From assembly GCA_021397845.1 (NCBI GenBank), contig CM038044.1, forward strand, positions 79,989,942 to 80,053,941: DNA of 64,000 nt. Direction: 5' to 3'. Under the pieces are notes generated by a model that made no database searches, was not told the DNA's origin, and saw only the letters and a program-made list of their open reading frames with translations. Source of the DNA: Areca catechu. Taxonomy: Eukaryota > Streptophyta > Magnoliopsida > Arecales > Arecaceae. This document shows positions 1 through 8,889 of this stretch, piece by piece. Position 1 is the stretch's first letter. Each line of letters begins with the position of its first letter. The position numbers and the translations under genes are program-made.

Positions 1-451
1 CTAGATCCTGAGTTTAGGAGAAGCCAACTCTGCCAAAGGACCAGTATTGGAGGATCCATTGCGAAGATATCCGAATCCGAGGATCCAACAATCTGCTCGA
101 GAGAGTCTTTCCACCAAACTCTGTGAAGATCACTGCCTAGTATATAACCCTTCCCTTCTCTTTATTTCTGTCCTGTTGAAAATTCAGAGCGAAACCCTAG
201 GTCTGGGAGTTTCTCAACCCCGAGCGATCCTTTACTTCTGAACTACTCTGATAATCTAGTTTCTTTGAATCGTGCTTTCAATTATTATATAGTTTCTTTC
301 ATTTTAGTTTAACTTTCATTTGAGTCAAAGCCGACTTCTAAAAATATAAAATAAAAATAAAAATATACATTAATTTTAATTTGCTTCCGCATTCCATATA
401 TCCATTCTGCATCATTTTTGTTATCAGAGCTTTCGTTCTGCATCATTTATC
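1..451 (+). mobile_element. 3' part of an LTR (element E), cut by window edge
   Basis: This is the right-hand part of a gypsy-type LTR. A TATA-like TAGTATATAACCC lies near 138-150, followed by an AT-rich tail. The tail ends in TTCTGCATCA twice (about 401-410 and 442-451), and a degenerate tRNA-Met primer site (GTTATCAGAGC, about 420-430) lies between the two copies. The same duplicated arrangement ends the LTRs of element K. No protein of this segment looks real. The family assignment rests on the CATCA end and the primer-site remnant. No internal region follows, so it may be a solo or truncated LTR. Confidence 0.5.
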
Positions 452-548
452 CTACAAAAACTTGTAAACCACTTGAAGAATTGTTAGTAAAATATGTACA
501 TGCTCCAATATTTGGTTATCATCAAAATCACTCAAGGGGTCAAAAAAG
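452..548. other. Unassigned short segment between E and D
   Basis: About 100 bases between the end of LTR E and the first base alignable to the LTR of element D. It is AT-rich, with no motif recognised. It could be host DNA or a scrap of another retroelement. Confidence 0.3.
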
Positions 549-562
549 GGTCTATAAATACC
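549..562 (+). promoter_or_regulatory. TATA box in LTR of D
   Basis: TCTATAAATACC, with the same sequence in the 3' LTR at about 7646-7657. Elements C and N carry an almost identical TCTATAAATACC at the same relative place, so these families share a core promoter layout. The transcript would run to the right. Confidence 0.6.
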
Positions 563-1287
563 ACTCCAATCTACCTCTTGTATCCAACTTATGATTGGTT
601 AATGAAACTCTATCAATTTTTCTCCAATTGCTGGGTAAGCACTGAGAGTGCAATTGCTGGTTAAGTAATTGTAGTGTGTGAGTGCTCTGCTAGTTAAGCA
701 TTGTATTAGTGTGTGTGGAGTACTGAAGCCCTAGCTATCTTTTGAGTCCAAGATCCAGAAGCCAGGCACCACCATCTTCATCATCCAATCCAAATCCAGA
801 ACCAAGCATCCACCATTCTTTCTCGCTCTCTTTTCAGATTTCCACTCCATTCGCACCATTCTAATCAAAGTTCTCTCGCAGGATCTCTAGTGCTCTCAAT
901 CAGAAAAGGAGGTTTCTTTTGCCATCCAACCATCAACAGGAAGATCTGCTCTGAAGGATTGAAGTTTGCAATCCTACCGCAAGATCTTGAGAGTTGAATC
1001 TAGATCTATTGAAACAGAGGAGGGAAAATCATTATTGGTAAGTAACCATCCAAAGCTCATTAGATCTGGTTAATTAAAGTCAGGACGACCTTGTATTGGT
1101 GGTTTCTCAATCATCGGATCCAGGGTTGTTTATGTGATTGCATGCTGATCATATTGCGGGTAGTTAGTAGAGACTTAGTCTAATTTTCTAATAAATTAAT
1201 TTGATAATTTATCTGAGTTTGCTGCCATTGCTCATCATAATTAAATTCTTAATTATTATAATTAGTCTTTGTATCCATCCCGCATCA
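549..1287 (+). repeat. Truncated 5' LTR of element D
   Basis: It aligns with 7646-8383 of the 3' LTR, from the TATA box (TCTATAAATACC) to the terminal CCCGCATCA. The paired copy ends CCCACATCA. The U3 part, about 1050 bp in the other LTR, is missing. Confidence 0.85.
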
Positions 1288-1290
1288 GTT

Positions 1291-1302
1291 TGGTATCAGA
1301 GC
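1291..1302 (+). other. Primer binding site of D (initiator Met tRNA)
   Basis: TGGTATCAGAGC, complementary to the 3' end of plant initiator Met tRNA, three bases after the LTR end CATCA. It is the site where minus-strand DNA synthesis would start. Confidence 0.85.
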
Positions 1303-1360
1303 ATGGTTAGGACTTAATTTCTTTTTAAGTACTCGAATTGGGTATTTCACCATGGCCATC

Positions 1361-1979
1361 TGATGGGGACATCGGTCTGCACAATCTCGGAGCAGCATGG
1401 ATTCCAAAGCAGCAAATAAATTTAAATTTGAAGAATATTTATTTAGGATTTATCTTTTGTTTGAAATTTGAATTAGGATTTGGTTGGTTAGGATTAATAT
1501 ATGGATAGGCTTATCTTATCCTATCTTGTATTTGAATTTGAATCATCCCTATCTTTTTATCTTGTATTCAAATTCAAATGAGGGTTGGACAGGTCTATAA
1601 ATACCACCCTTAGTCCTTTGTAAAAAATAGTTTTGGAGAATAATTATGAGTTTCTAGAAAAGTGATTCTTCTTGCCTTCGCCTTCGAGCATTGAGGGACG
1701 TGAGGCCCTAGTTATCCCCCTTCCCATTCCATTTCCTTTATCCCCTCATGACCTTTGAGATTCACCCTAACCCCTCCAAGTATCGAGGATAGTGGAATGC
1801 CCTAGAGGTGAGAGGTATCTTTATTAGTGTGAGTCCCAAAGTCCACGACTTCCAAACCCTAAGTCTTCCATCCCCATTATTCCTTCACCATCCCTAAGAA
1901 AAAACCCAAAAAATATGATACCCTAATTTTGGTAACTTCTAGGCTCGCCAACGATCCTACCCTTAACTGTCCCCAATCA
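1361..1979 (+). repeat. 5' LTR of element C
   Basis: It starts TGATGGGGAC and ends CCCCAATCA, with a TATA box (TCTATAAATACC) at about 1593-1604. It pairs with 3423-4042 and differs by scattered substitutions, so the insertion is not recent. Confidence 0.9.
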
Positions 1980-2300
1980 ATTTTTGGTATCAAAGCCAAG
2001 ATTGATTAGGATTTTTTTTTTCTTCCCCAAAAAATCCTAGATTCATCTGCTTCACACCAATGCCGAGTGCTTCCACCACCGCCTAGATCTCCTACTCCAT
2101 CATCCCCATCTCTTCCCTTCTCCAAAATTATCGATTCCTAATTTTTTTCCATTGCTTCCATCCAACCTCCAGCCATCTTCGTTGATCCCAATCAACCCTT
2201 CCCGATCCCTTCCCCAACCACCTCCGCCTCCTCCCTGATGACGTGACTGCCACCGTCGCTCCCCCTTCCCATTTGCATAACCTCACGCTTCTCCTTCCCT

Positions 2301-2773
2301 ATGGATGCCTATAACCGCACCTAGGATCTCGCTGCCTCCATCCTCACCGCCACCTCCTCAACCCAGATCATCGCTGCTTGCTCTGCGTTCGACAACTTCC
2401 TCCATCACCAAGCCTCTGACCAGTCCCTTGCCTTCTTCTCTGTCGCCTTCCCCACCCTCCTCTACCACCTCTTCAGCTTCGAAGATTCAGCCCATCACCC
2501 CCTCCTCCACCCGGATAGACCGTGACTCTATCGATCCCCATCTCGCCGCCTCCCTCTCCGAACTACTTGCCCCCAGGGCATCATCCTCTCCTCCATCTCC
2601 TCCGTCGATCACCATGCCCTCGTCAGTACATCATCCCCCTCGAGCACCTCCCTGAATGGATGAGCTTCGCCCTCCAAAGTGACAAACCCTCCTCCATCCT
2701 CTCCAACCTATGCGCTCTCTTTAAGAACAAGGTAATGGAGGACGAGATCCAGGGACCACACCAGTATCAACTG
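2301..2773 (+). pseudogene. Captured gene fragment, possibly SMPD4-like N-terminus
   Basis: From an ATG at 2301 a reading frame gives DLAASILTATSSTQIIAACS, then FLHHQASDQSLAFFSVAFPT and LYHLFSFED. It continues after frame changes with DPHLAASLSELLAP, GIILSSISSVDHHALV and LEHLPEWMSFALQSDKP. I recall this order of motifs from the N-terminus of plant proteins annotated as sphingomyelin phosphodiesterase 4-like; that identity is from memory and moderate at best. One in-frame TAG (eighth codon) and at least two frameshifts make it dead. It stops abruptly near 2773, as a captured exon would. The GC-rich, codon-like composition differs sharply from the flanking AT-rich LTRs. Confidence 0.45.
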
Positions 2774-2949
2774 CTCCCGCATCATCTGCCTGCTGCTCGC
2801 TCACCAAAGGAACTGTGTCGCCCTCCCTGCCGGCTCGAACGACGCCATTTTTGCCACCCCATATCATCCCCGCAGCCAGTACGGGCCCCGAGGAGTGGGG
2901 TCAGGTCGATGGTGTTGCCTCCGATTGGATTCAAAGATCTAGTTGCTGA
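2774..2949 (+). other. GC-rich linker between captured pieces
   Basis: About 175 bases between the two recognisable gene pieces. One frame reads NDAIFATPYHPRSQYGPEEW, which I do not recognise. It may be a third captured fragment. Confidence 0.3.
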
Positions 2950-3146
2950 GCCCAACCGCCTTGGAGTCTCTTCCTTGTCTCCGTTGGTCTCCTCTCTACC
3001 CTCAAGCTCTCGTTCGTCGCCCTCCGCTGGCTCTACGTCTCCTTCCTCCGCCCCACCAAGAACCTCCACACCCGCTACTGCTCCTAGGCCGTCATCACCG
3101 GCTCCATCGATGGAATCGATAAGGCCTTCTCCATCCAGTGCTGACA
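2950..3146 (+). pseudogene. Captured fragment of very-long-chain 3-oxoacyl-CoA reductase (KCR)
   Basis: The frame from 2950 reads AQPPWSLFLVSVGLL, a hydrophobic segment, then WLYVSFLRPTKNL and AVITGSIDGIDKAFSIQ. This is the N-terminus of plant beta-ketoacyl-CoA reductase: an ER membrane anchor, the LRP-KNL linker, then the start of the short-chain-dehydrogenase fold with its TGxxDGIGKAF cofactor loop. KCR does the first reduction in very-long-chain fatty acid elongation. Here the Trp before AVITG is a TAG stop, the last Gly of the loop is Asp, and the frame ends within about 65 codons. There is no catalytic Ser-Tyr-Lys part. It is a non-functional transduced fragment inside element C. Confidence 0.75.
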
Positions 3147-3402
3147 CCGGTGACACCCCTCCGCAAGCCCCTGTTCTGGTTTCGATATGTGAAGATGAAG
3201 AGGGATTCTGTCATTGCCGACTTCACTCAAGGGAACCACATGCTTCTTAAAGCAAGGTGCATCCCCTGCTGCAGATTTCAGAATCCCACACGCTCCTCAA
3301 AGCCACACCAATTTCAAAGCTGTACCATTTTTAGAGCAAAGTCCCTTTTGATTGGATGCGGTTCATTTGAGTCCCTGCTGATCCAAGCTTGATAGAGTCG
3401 AG

Positions 3403-3422
3403 TTTTCCCCACCTCAGGGGAA
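3403..3422 (+). other. Polypurine tract and hairpin of C
   Basis: TTCCCCACCTCAGGGGAA lies immediately before the right LTR. The CCCC and GGGG arms can pair over an ACCTCA loop. The 3' arm is the plus-strand priming tract. The same structure lies before the right LTRs of K and D. Confidence 0.6.
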
Positions 3423-4042
3423 TGATGGGGACATCGATATGCATAAATCCTAGAGCATCATAGATTCTGAAGCAGCAAATAAATTTAAATTTGAAAAATA
3501 TTTATTTAGGATTTATCTTTTGTTTGAAATTTGAATTAGGATTTGGTTGGTTATGATTGAGATATGGATAGGCTTATCTTATCCTATCTTGTATTTGAAT
3601 TTGAATCAACCCTATCTTTTTATCTTGTATTCAAATTCAAAAGAGGGTTGGACAGGTCTATAAATACCACCCTTAGTCCTTTGTAAAAAATAGTTTTATA
3701 GAATAATTATGAGTTTTTAGAAGAGTGATTCTTCTTGCCTTCACCTTCGGGCATCGAGGGACGTGAGGCCCTAGTTATCCACCTTCCCATTCCATTTTTT
3801 TTATCCCCTCATGACCTTTGAGATTCACCCTATCACCTCCAAGTATCGAGGAGGGTGGAATACCCTAGAGGTGAGAGGTCTCTTCATTAGTGTGAGTCCC
3901 AGAGTCCATGAGTTCTAAACCCTAAGTCTTCCATCCCCATTGTTCCTTCACCATCCCTAGAAAAAAATCCAAAAAATATGATACCCTAATTTTGGTGACT
4001 TCTAGGCTCGCCAACGATCCTACCCTTAACCATCCCCCATCA
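3423..4042 (+). repeat. 3' LTR of element C
   Basis: Pairs with 1361-1979. It starts TGATGGGGACATCG and ends CCCCCATCA, followed by the CCATC target duplication at 4043-4047. Confidence 0.9.
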
Positions 4043-4047
4043 CCATC

Positions 4048-5007
4048 CGGTCATAAAAAAATGTAGGGCTACAAGACCCTCACATCTCATTCAAAAGGAA
4101 TTTCCTATGGCATGTAGGGGTACCACTGTGATTGACCATTGAAAAAGAAAATAAAGAGATAGGCATCTTTAGGGTTAATTTTCTGCATCACATCCATCCC
4201 AGTATATGGTCCATTATTTTAATTATTTAAGCATGTAGGAAGATTAGAGAATTTTGATTCATATTTTTCTAGATTCATTATATTTGATTTTATTTTTTAG
4301 AATTTTTTTAGGATTTAATTTGGTCTGTAAAATTTCTGCATGCCTGATTACTACCTGAGAACAATTCTATACTAGAATTTTAGTATATAGTTATTTCGGC
4401 CTACTTAAATTCCAGCATTGTTTAATTTTTGCATTTAGGTTCATATCATTTAATTTCTAGCAATTTATATTTCTACCAAAATACATCAAAATATACAAAA
4501 AAAAACTTAAGTGCACATTATTAGATTTCATATGTATGCCATTATATGCATAAATTACTTTAAGGGCGACAATATCATAAGATAAGGGAAAGAGGTCATT
4601 ACCTTTTCTTGGCCCAAGAACAACCCCCTTTGCATTCGAACCTAAGCCTAACTTAAAATCGATTAGCAACCTAATACAGCTTAGGGACATCAACAGGTCG
4701 GGTTCGAGTTTTGTGAGTGAACTAGTGCACTCAAACTTTCATTTATTATTGGAAGCTGGTGTCTAAGGCTAAAGGTCCAAAGGCAAATGCCCTAAGCAGA
4801 CTGGTGTTTACTAATTAGGATCCTGTGTCAAGTAGGGTGAGCTCCCACCACCCCACCTCTTACCTGGCTAGTGGAAGACTAACTGTAAAGTTGGGTGTAA
4901 TTTGACTTAACTCATTTCCACTTGAGCTCTAGGTCTAGGAACCATAGAAATTAGGATTGTTTTGCATGACCACTAGATTAGGAGCCTAACCCCAACCCAG
5001 TCTGATC
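4048..5007 (+). other. Untranslated leader of D after the C insertion
   Basis: AT-rich leader between primer site and gag, continuing the sequence interrupted at 1360. The stretch to about 4170 matches, in reverse, 46848-47017 of the G elements. At 4754-4870 it holds GGTGTCTAAGGC followed by GAGCTCCCACC and CTTACCTGGCTAG. This is the D version of the block also seen in copia leaders. No gene is seen. Confidence 0.6.
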
Positions 5008-5740
5008 ATGGATTCCACTATAGAAACCTTACTGAGGGCCTTCAATGAACAATGTGCCCTGATGGACAATAGGTTTGATCGATTGGATAAGCAACTTGAC
5101 AACCTGGAGAGAATCCGTAGGATCCGTGCTAGCCCTGGTTCACCAAAGCCAACACTCCTTGGCCCCAGAACCCATCGAATCGAACCCATTTGGATCCATG
5201 CACCGAGTCAAAACTCTAGAATTAGTCAATTTTTCCTTAGCCGACCCACCCCTACTATCCCAAATACTGATCAGGTTTTCCTTAGCCATCCCAATCCTAC
5301 TACTCTATTGGTTCGTAAGGATGACAATAAAGAGGAAATATGTGTAGCCGACCCAGAGATAGTTGACTATGAAAACACTTAAGCCATAGGACAAGTGGAC
5401 AAAGAGAACCAAGAGGAGCCTATCCCTAACATCAGAGCTTGACCTGAGGAAATCCTAGAATGAGACCCAAATAGGAGAGCTTAGTCCTGAAATTCTTGAA
5501 CCAGAGGAATTTATCGAAGACATGATCTCTTAAATTCGGTACCGTCGGGATGAGGTCACCTCTTCGATTCCAATTAATGATCTCTTCCCTGAACTTACTG
5601 ACCCGTTCATCATTAAAGTGGACTTTTTGTTGCTTGTAGATCCATGCCCATACTTTAAGGTCACCCCTGTTAATCCAGACCTAGTTGATGAACCTACCTC
5701 ATATTTCCTTCCCTTTCATGAGGCTTCCAATATTTTTTGA
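5008..5740 (+). pseudogene. gag remnant of D
   Basis: An ATG at 5008 opens 124 codons beginning DSTIETLLRAFNEQC, then a heptad-like stretch with RFDRLDKQLDNLE. Such a start (a short acidic N-terminus with a coiled coil) is typical of chromovirus gag polyproteins. The frame ends at 5382 and stops follow. Up to about 5740 scraps of reading frame (FKVTPVNPDLVDEP) continue without a capsid core, zinc knuckle or protease. It is followed directly by integrase sequence, so a large deletion removed the middle of gag-pol. Confidence 0.55.
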
Positions 5741-5749
5741 ACCACCCAG

Positions 5750-6552
5750 TTGCATTTTGTTGAGGTTAACATATTTCATCAATCCTTTGAGCCCATTCAT
5801 TTTGCTACCTACTTCTGGAAGACCTTATGGCACTTATTAGGAGTCCATGTTAAATTCTCATTTGCATATCATCCATCAACTAGGAATCAAGCCCAAAGTT
5901 GTAGTTGTAGACCTAATAAATTTTATTTGATAGGAATGCATAGTTGAGTCCGTTAGGTATTGATGTGAGTCATATGCATAGCATATTAAGAAATTGCATA
6001 AAGAGATATGTAAGAAAATTATTGAAAGCAATGAGTCTTATGAGCATATGGCTAACTCACATTAACATTTTAAAAAATTTAATGAGGGAGACTCTGTCAT
6101 GATTAGGCTTCGTCTTGACTGGTTCCCACCTGGAATCATAGAAAACTACATGCTTGTAGTGCAGGACCAACAAGATCATAAAAAAATTAGGTCTAATGTC
6201 TATGTGATAGATTTACTACTTGAATTAGGTATTAATCCAACTTTCAATGTATCAAATCTTATTAAGTATAACGAGCCAATAACGAAACCTAGTGAGCCAT
6301 TTAGGACTGGTTCCATCTTTGAGAGGTTTTGACCCTACCCCTGAGTGTCCACCAGCCAAATTACAAGAAAGGTGAGATAAGATCGAGCAGATTCTGGATG
6401 TAAAACTATCACTACTAGGAGTATGGATTATCAGCATTACCTGGTTCGATGGCAAGGTAGACCGAAATCTGATGATTCATGGATCACTCGAGAGGATCCG
6501 CAAAGAATTAACCCAGACTTGCTAGAACATTACCAGAGTAGAGTCAACCCAT
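5750..6552 (+). pseudogene. Integrase end and chromodomain-like tail of D
   Basis: The first part reads YFWKTLWHLLGVHVKFSFAY followed by HPSTRNQ, the integrase region around the last catalytic acid (normally HPQTDGQTE). Here the frame is interrupted before the Glu. From 6099 an open stretch has MIRLRLDWFPPG and NVYVIDLLLELGINPTFNVS, the conserved C-terminal integrase module. After a frame change, 6430-6552 encodes YLVRWQGRP, then DDSWITREDLQRINPDLLEHY. This is a chromodomain-like tail of the kind that steers chromoviruses to heterochromatin. Several stops and frameshifts make it non-functional. Confidence 0.8.
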
Positions 6553-6567
6553 AATCGACATGGTCGA

Positions 6568-6589
6568 GTTTCTCCCACCCCGGGAGAAT
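6568..6589 (+). other. Polypurine tract and hairpin of D
   Basis: TCTCCCACCCCGGGAGA: a perfect 6-bp stem (TCTCCC/GGGAGA) just before the 3' LTR. The purine arm is the plus-strand primer tract. Compare 3403-3422 and 10893-10912, where both arms change together. Confidence 0.65.
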
Positions 6590-8383
6590 TGGTGAGGACA
6601 CCAGAGCTAGGAAAAGACGTCAAAACCCTCCAAGCTCATTATGGATCACCAATGAGTAGCCAAGTATTTTAATTTCAGCTTGAGTCCTATAAATAATATT
6701 AGTTTTCTTTGTTTTATGAATTGGTTAATTTGAGTCTTGTAATTAGTACTTAAATAGTTAAGGGGGGTTCAAGTCCAATTGTTATCTAAGGTCAGGTCCA
6801 GTTGTTGAAGCCATATCACCATGCCATGTCACCATGTCATGGGGCCTTGTTAACTGGCACTTGGAGTATTGTGCCATGCCACATCACCTTGGTGGATCAA
6901 TTCCATGATAGAAGAAGGGTATCCAAAAATTTTCACTAGACATCTAAACATTGAAACATCCAAACATCGAGACATCCGGACATCTAGACATCAAGACATT
7001 GGGACATCTAGAATATCGAGACAATGGGACATTGGAACATCAAGACATTGGGACAATTTTAGGTTCATCTTTATCCAAAAGAGGCACCATCCACTCTCTT
7101 CTCATAACCCATTTGAAAATCCAAGAAGACGCCATTAAGAGAAGTATAGCAGAATGATTCTACTTCTCATCTAGCACCCCTTCATCCTTAAATTGTTGCC
7201 TACTCCAAGATATATGCCAACCCAAGGAATCATTCAAATTTAAATGGGAGAAGAGTCCAAGAATAAGTGGAGGTTCATCTAAATTTCAAAGGATTTCAAC
7301 TTCTCATGGAATCCATTCAACATTTAAAAAAAAGTTTTATTATCTTGCCTATCATTCAAATTTGAAACTAGGTAGGAGTTCAGGCCAAGGATGGATTAGC
7401 GCTAATTGAGAAGAAATTAAGGCACCATCTCATCTCATTTTGTCACCACATTTTTTCTTAAAGTCGTGGAAAGCCTCATTCACCCCCCAAGCCATGGAGA
7501 AGTCCAATTACAAGGGGGGGTCTACTCAATTTAAATTACAAAGAGTCTTCATCAAGGTCAAGAAGGAGAGTAGAGTCCAATATAATCTCTAAATTATTAT
7601 GTATTTAAAAGAATTCTATGTTATCATACTACCTTGTATGGAGGATCTATAAATACCACTCTAATCTACCTTTTGTGTCCAACTTATGATTGATTAATAA
7701 AACTCTATCAATTTTTTTCCAATTGCTAGGTAAGCATTGAGAGTGCAATTGCTGGTTATGTAATTTTAGTGTATGAGTGCTCTGCTGGTTAAGCATTGCT
7801 TTAGTATGTGTGGAGTACTGAAGCCCTAGCTATCTTCTGAGTCCAAGATCTAGAAGCCAGGTGACACCATCTTCAACATCCAATCCAAATCCTGAACCAA
7901 GCCATCCACCATTCTTTCTCGCTCTCTTTTTTGATTTTCACTCAATTTCCACCATTCTAATCAAAGTTCTCTTGCAGGATCCCTAGTGTTCTCGATTAGA
8001 AGAGGAGGTTTTCCTTGCCAGCCAACCATCAACGAGAATATCTACTCCAAAGGACTGAAGTTTGCAATCCTACCACGAGATCTTGAGAGTTGAATCCAGA
8101 TATGTTGAAACGGAGGAGGGAAAAGTGTTATTGGTAAGTAACCATCCAAGTCTTATTAGATATGGTTAATTGAAGTCAGGACAACCTTGTATTGGTGATT
8201 TCTCAATCATCGGATCCAAGGTTCGTTATGTGATTGCATGCTGATCATATTATGGGTAGTTAGTAGAGACTTAGTCTAATTTTTTATTAAATTAATTTGA
8301 TTGTTTATCTAAGTTTGCTACCATTGCTCATCATAATTAAATTCTTAATTATTAGAATTAGTCTTTGCATCCATCCCACATCA
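6590..8383 (+). repeat. 3' LTR of D, full length
   Basis: 1794 bp, from TGGTGAGGACACC to CCCACATCA. It contains a degenerate minisatellite (6941-7052), a TATA box at about 7646 and a donor-like TTGGTAAGTAACC near 8131. Its last 740 bp pair with 549-1287. A close relative of nearly the same length lies in reverse at 58741-60537. Confidence 0.85.
6941..7052 (+). repeat. GACATC-type minisatellite inside D LTR
   Basis: About ten imperfect copies of a 10-11 base unit such as GACATCTAGACATC or GACATTGG. The reverse-strand relative at about 60085-60165 has the same type of array (ATGTCC, TTGTCC units), so the array belongs to the LTR family. Confidence 0.7.
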
Positions 8384-8629
8384 GGCTCCATGTGGCATGA
8401 CGTGGCAATTGGACTTGACCTTGGCTAACAATTGAACTTGAACCCCATTGACTAATTCAATTATAAGACTCAACTTCAAGCAAACCTATCTTGACTAATT
8501 TGCAAATCAAAGCAAACTAATTTATTTATAGGACTCAAGCTGAAATTAAAATAGAATAGCTACTCATTGGTGATCCAAAATAAGCTTGGATGGTTCTGAC
8601 ATCTCTTCCTAGCTCTAGTATCCTCACCA
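8384..8629 (-). repeat. Inverted fragment of a D-type LTR
   Basis: The reverse complement of this stretch matches about 6590-6850, the start of D's 3' LTR, at roughly 85% by eye. It ends at the LTR terminus (CCTCACCA on +, ending at 8629). It looks like the 5' end of a minus-strand D-type element that inserted into copia L and was then truncated. It makes a long inverted repeat with the D LTR 1.5 kb away. Confidence 0.75.
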
Positions 8630-8889
8630 CCCATTCACTAAAGCATTACCACATTAGCAGTTTGATCACCACTATGATTGCATGGGTGTAAAATACAAAG
8701 GCGATTTGCTTTAGTGCAAGTGGGAGATTGAAGGAATTGTGCCTTAAAAGTAAATTCTTATATAGGCATTTCTAGATCTTCTAGCTCATGTATGATATTA
8801 TTTATTAATAAAAGGTATTTGATTTATCATACTGCTGCATCTTATCAAGATTATGATGAACCCCATAGGTTAGGACAATGGAATTAGGG

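Larger units (their letters stand above)
1361..4042 (+). mobile_element. Non-autonomous LTR element C carrying host gene pieces
   Basis: A complete LTR element with LTRs at 1361-1979 and 3423-4042 (about 620 bp each, starting TGATGGGGACATCG and ending ATCA). It is flanked by the perfect 5-bp duplication CCATC (1356-1360 and 4043-4047). A degenerate Met-tRNA site (TGGTATCAAAGCC) follows the left LTR and a purine tract (CAGGGGAA) precedes the right one. The 1.44-kb interior has no gag or pol. It is GC-rich and contains broken pieces of two plant genes (2301-2773 and 2950-3146). It is inserted in the leader of element D. It must have used proteins of another gypsy element. Confidence 0.9.
549..8383 (+). 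mobile_element. Deleted chromovirus-like Ty3/gypsy element D
   Basis: Order on the + strand: truncated 5' LTR (549-1287), Met-tRNA primer site (1291-1302), leader interrupted by nested element C (1361-4042), gag remnant (5008-5382), the end of integrase with a chromodomain-like tail (5750-6552), purine-rich tract (6581-6589), and a full 3' LTR (6590-8383). Protease, reverse transcriptase, RNase H and most of integrase are missing, so the element cannot move by itself. The gag start and the tail of pol resemble plant chromoviruses (Tekay/Reina-type, tentative). The left end lacks the first kilobase of LTR, so no target duplication can be read. Confidence 0.8.

Noticed and set aside
47..241. 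64-codon frame at the left edge
   Set aside because: Lies in an LTR, has no family resemblance, and spans the TATA region.
6941..7052. Short regular repeats considered as a CRISPR-like array
   Set aside because: Units are adjoining and degenerate without unique spacers, and the array lies in a plant LTR. It is a minisatellite.
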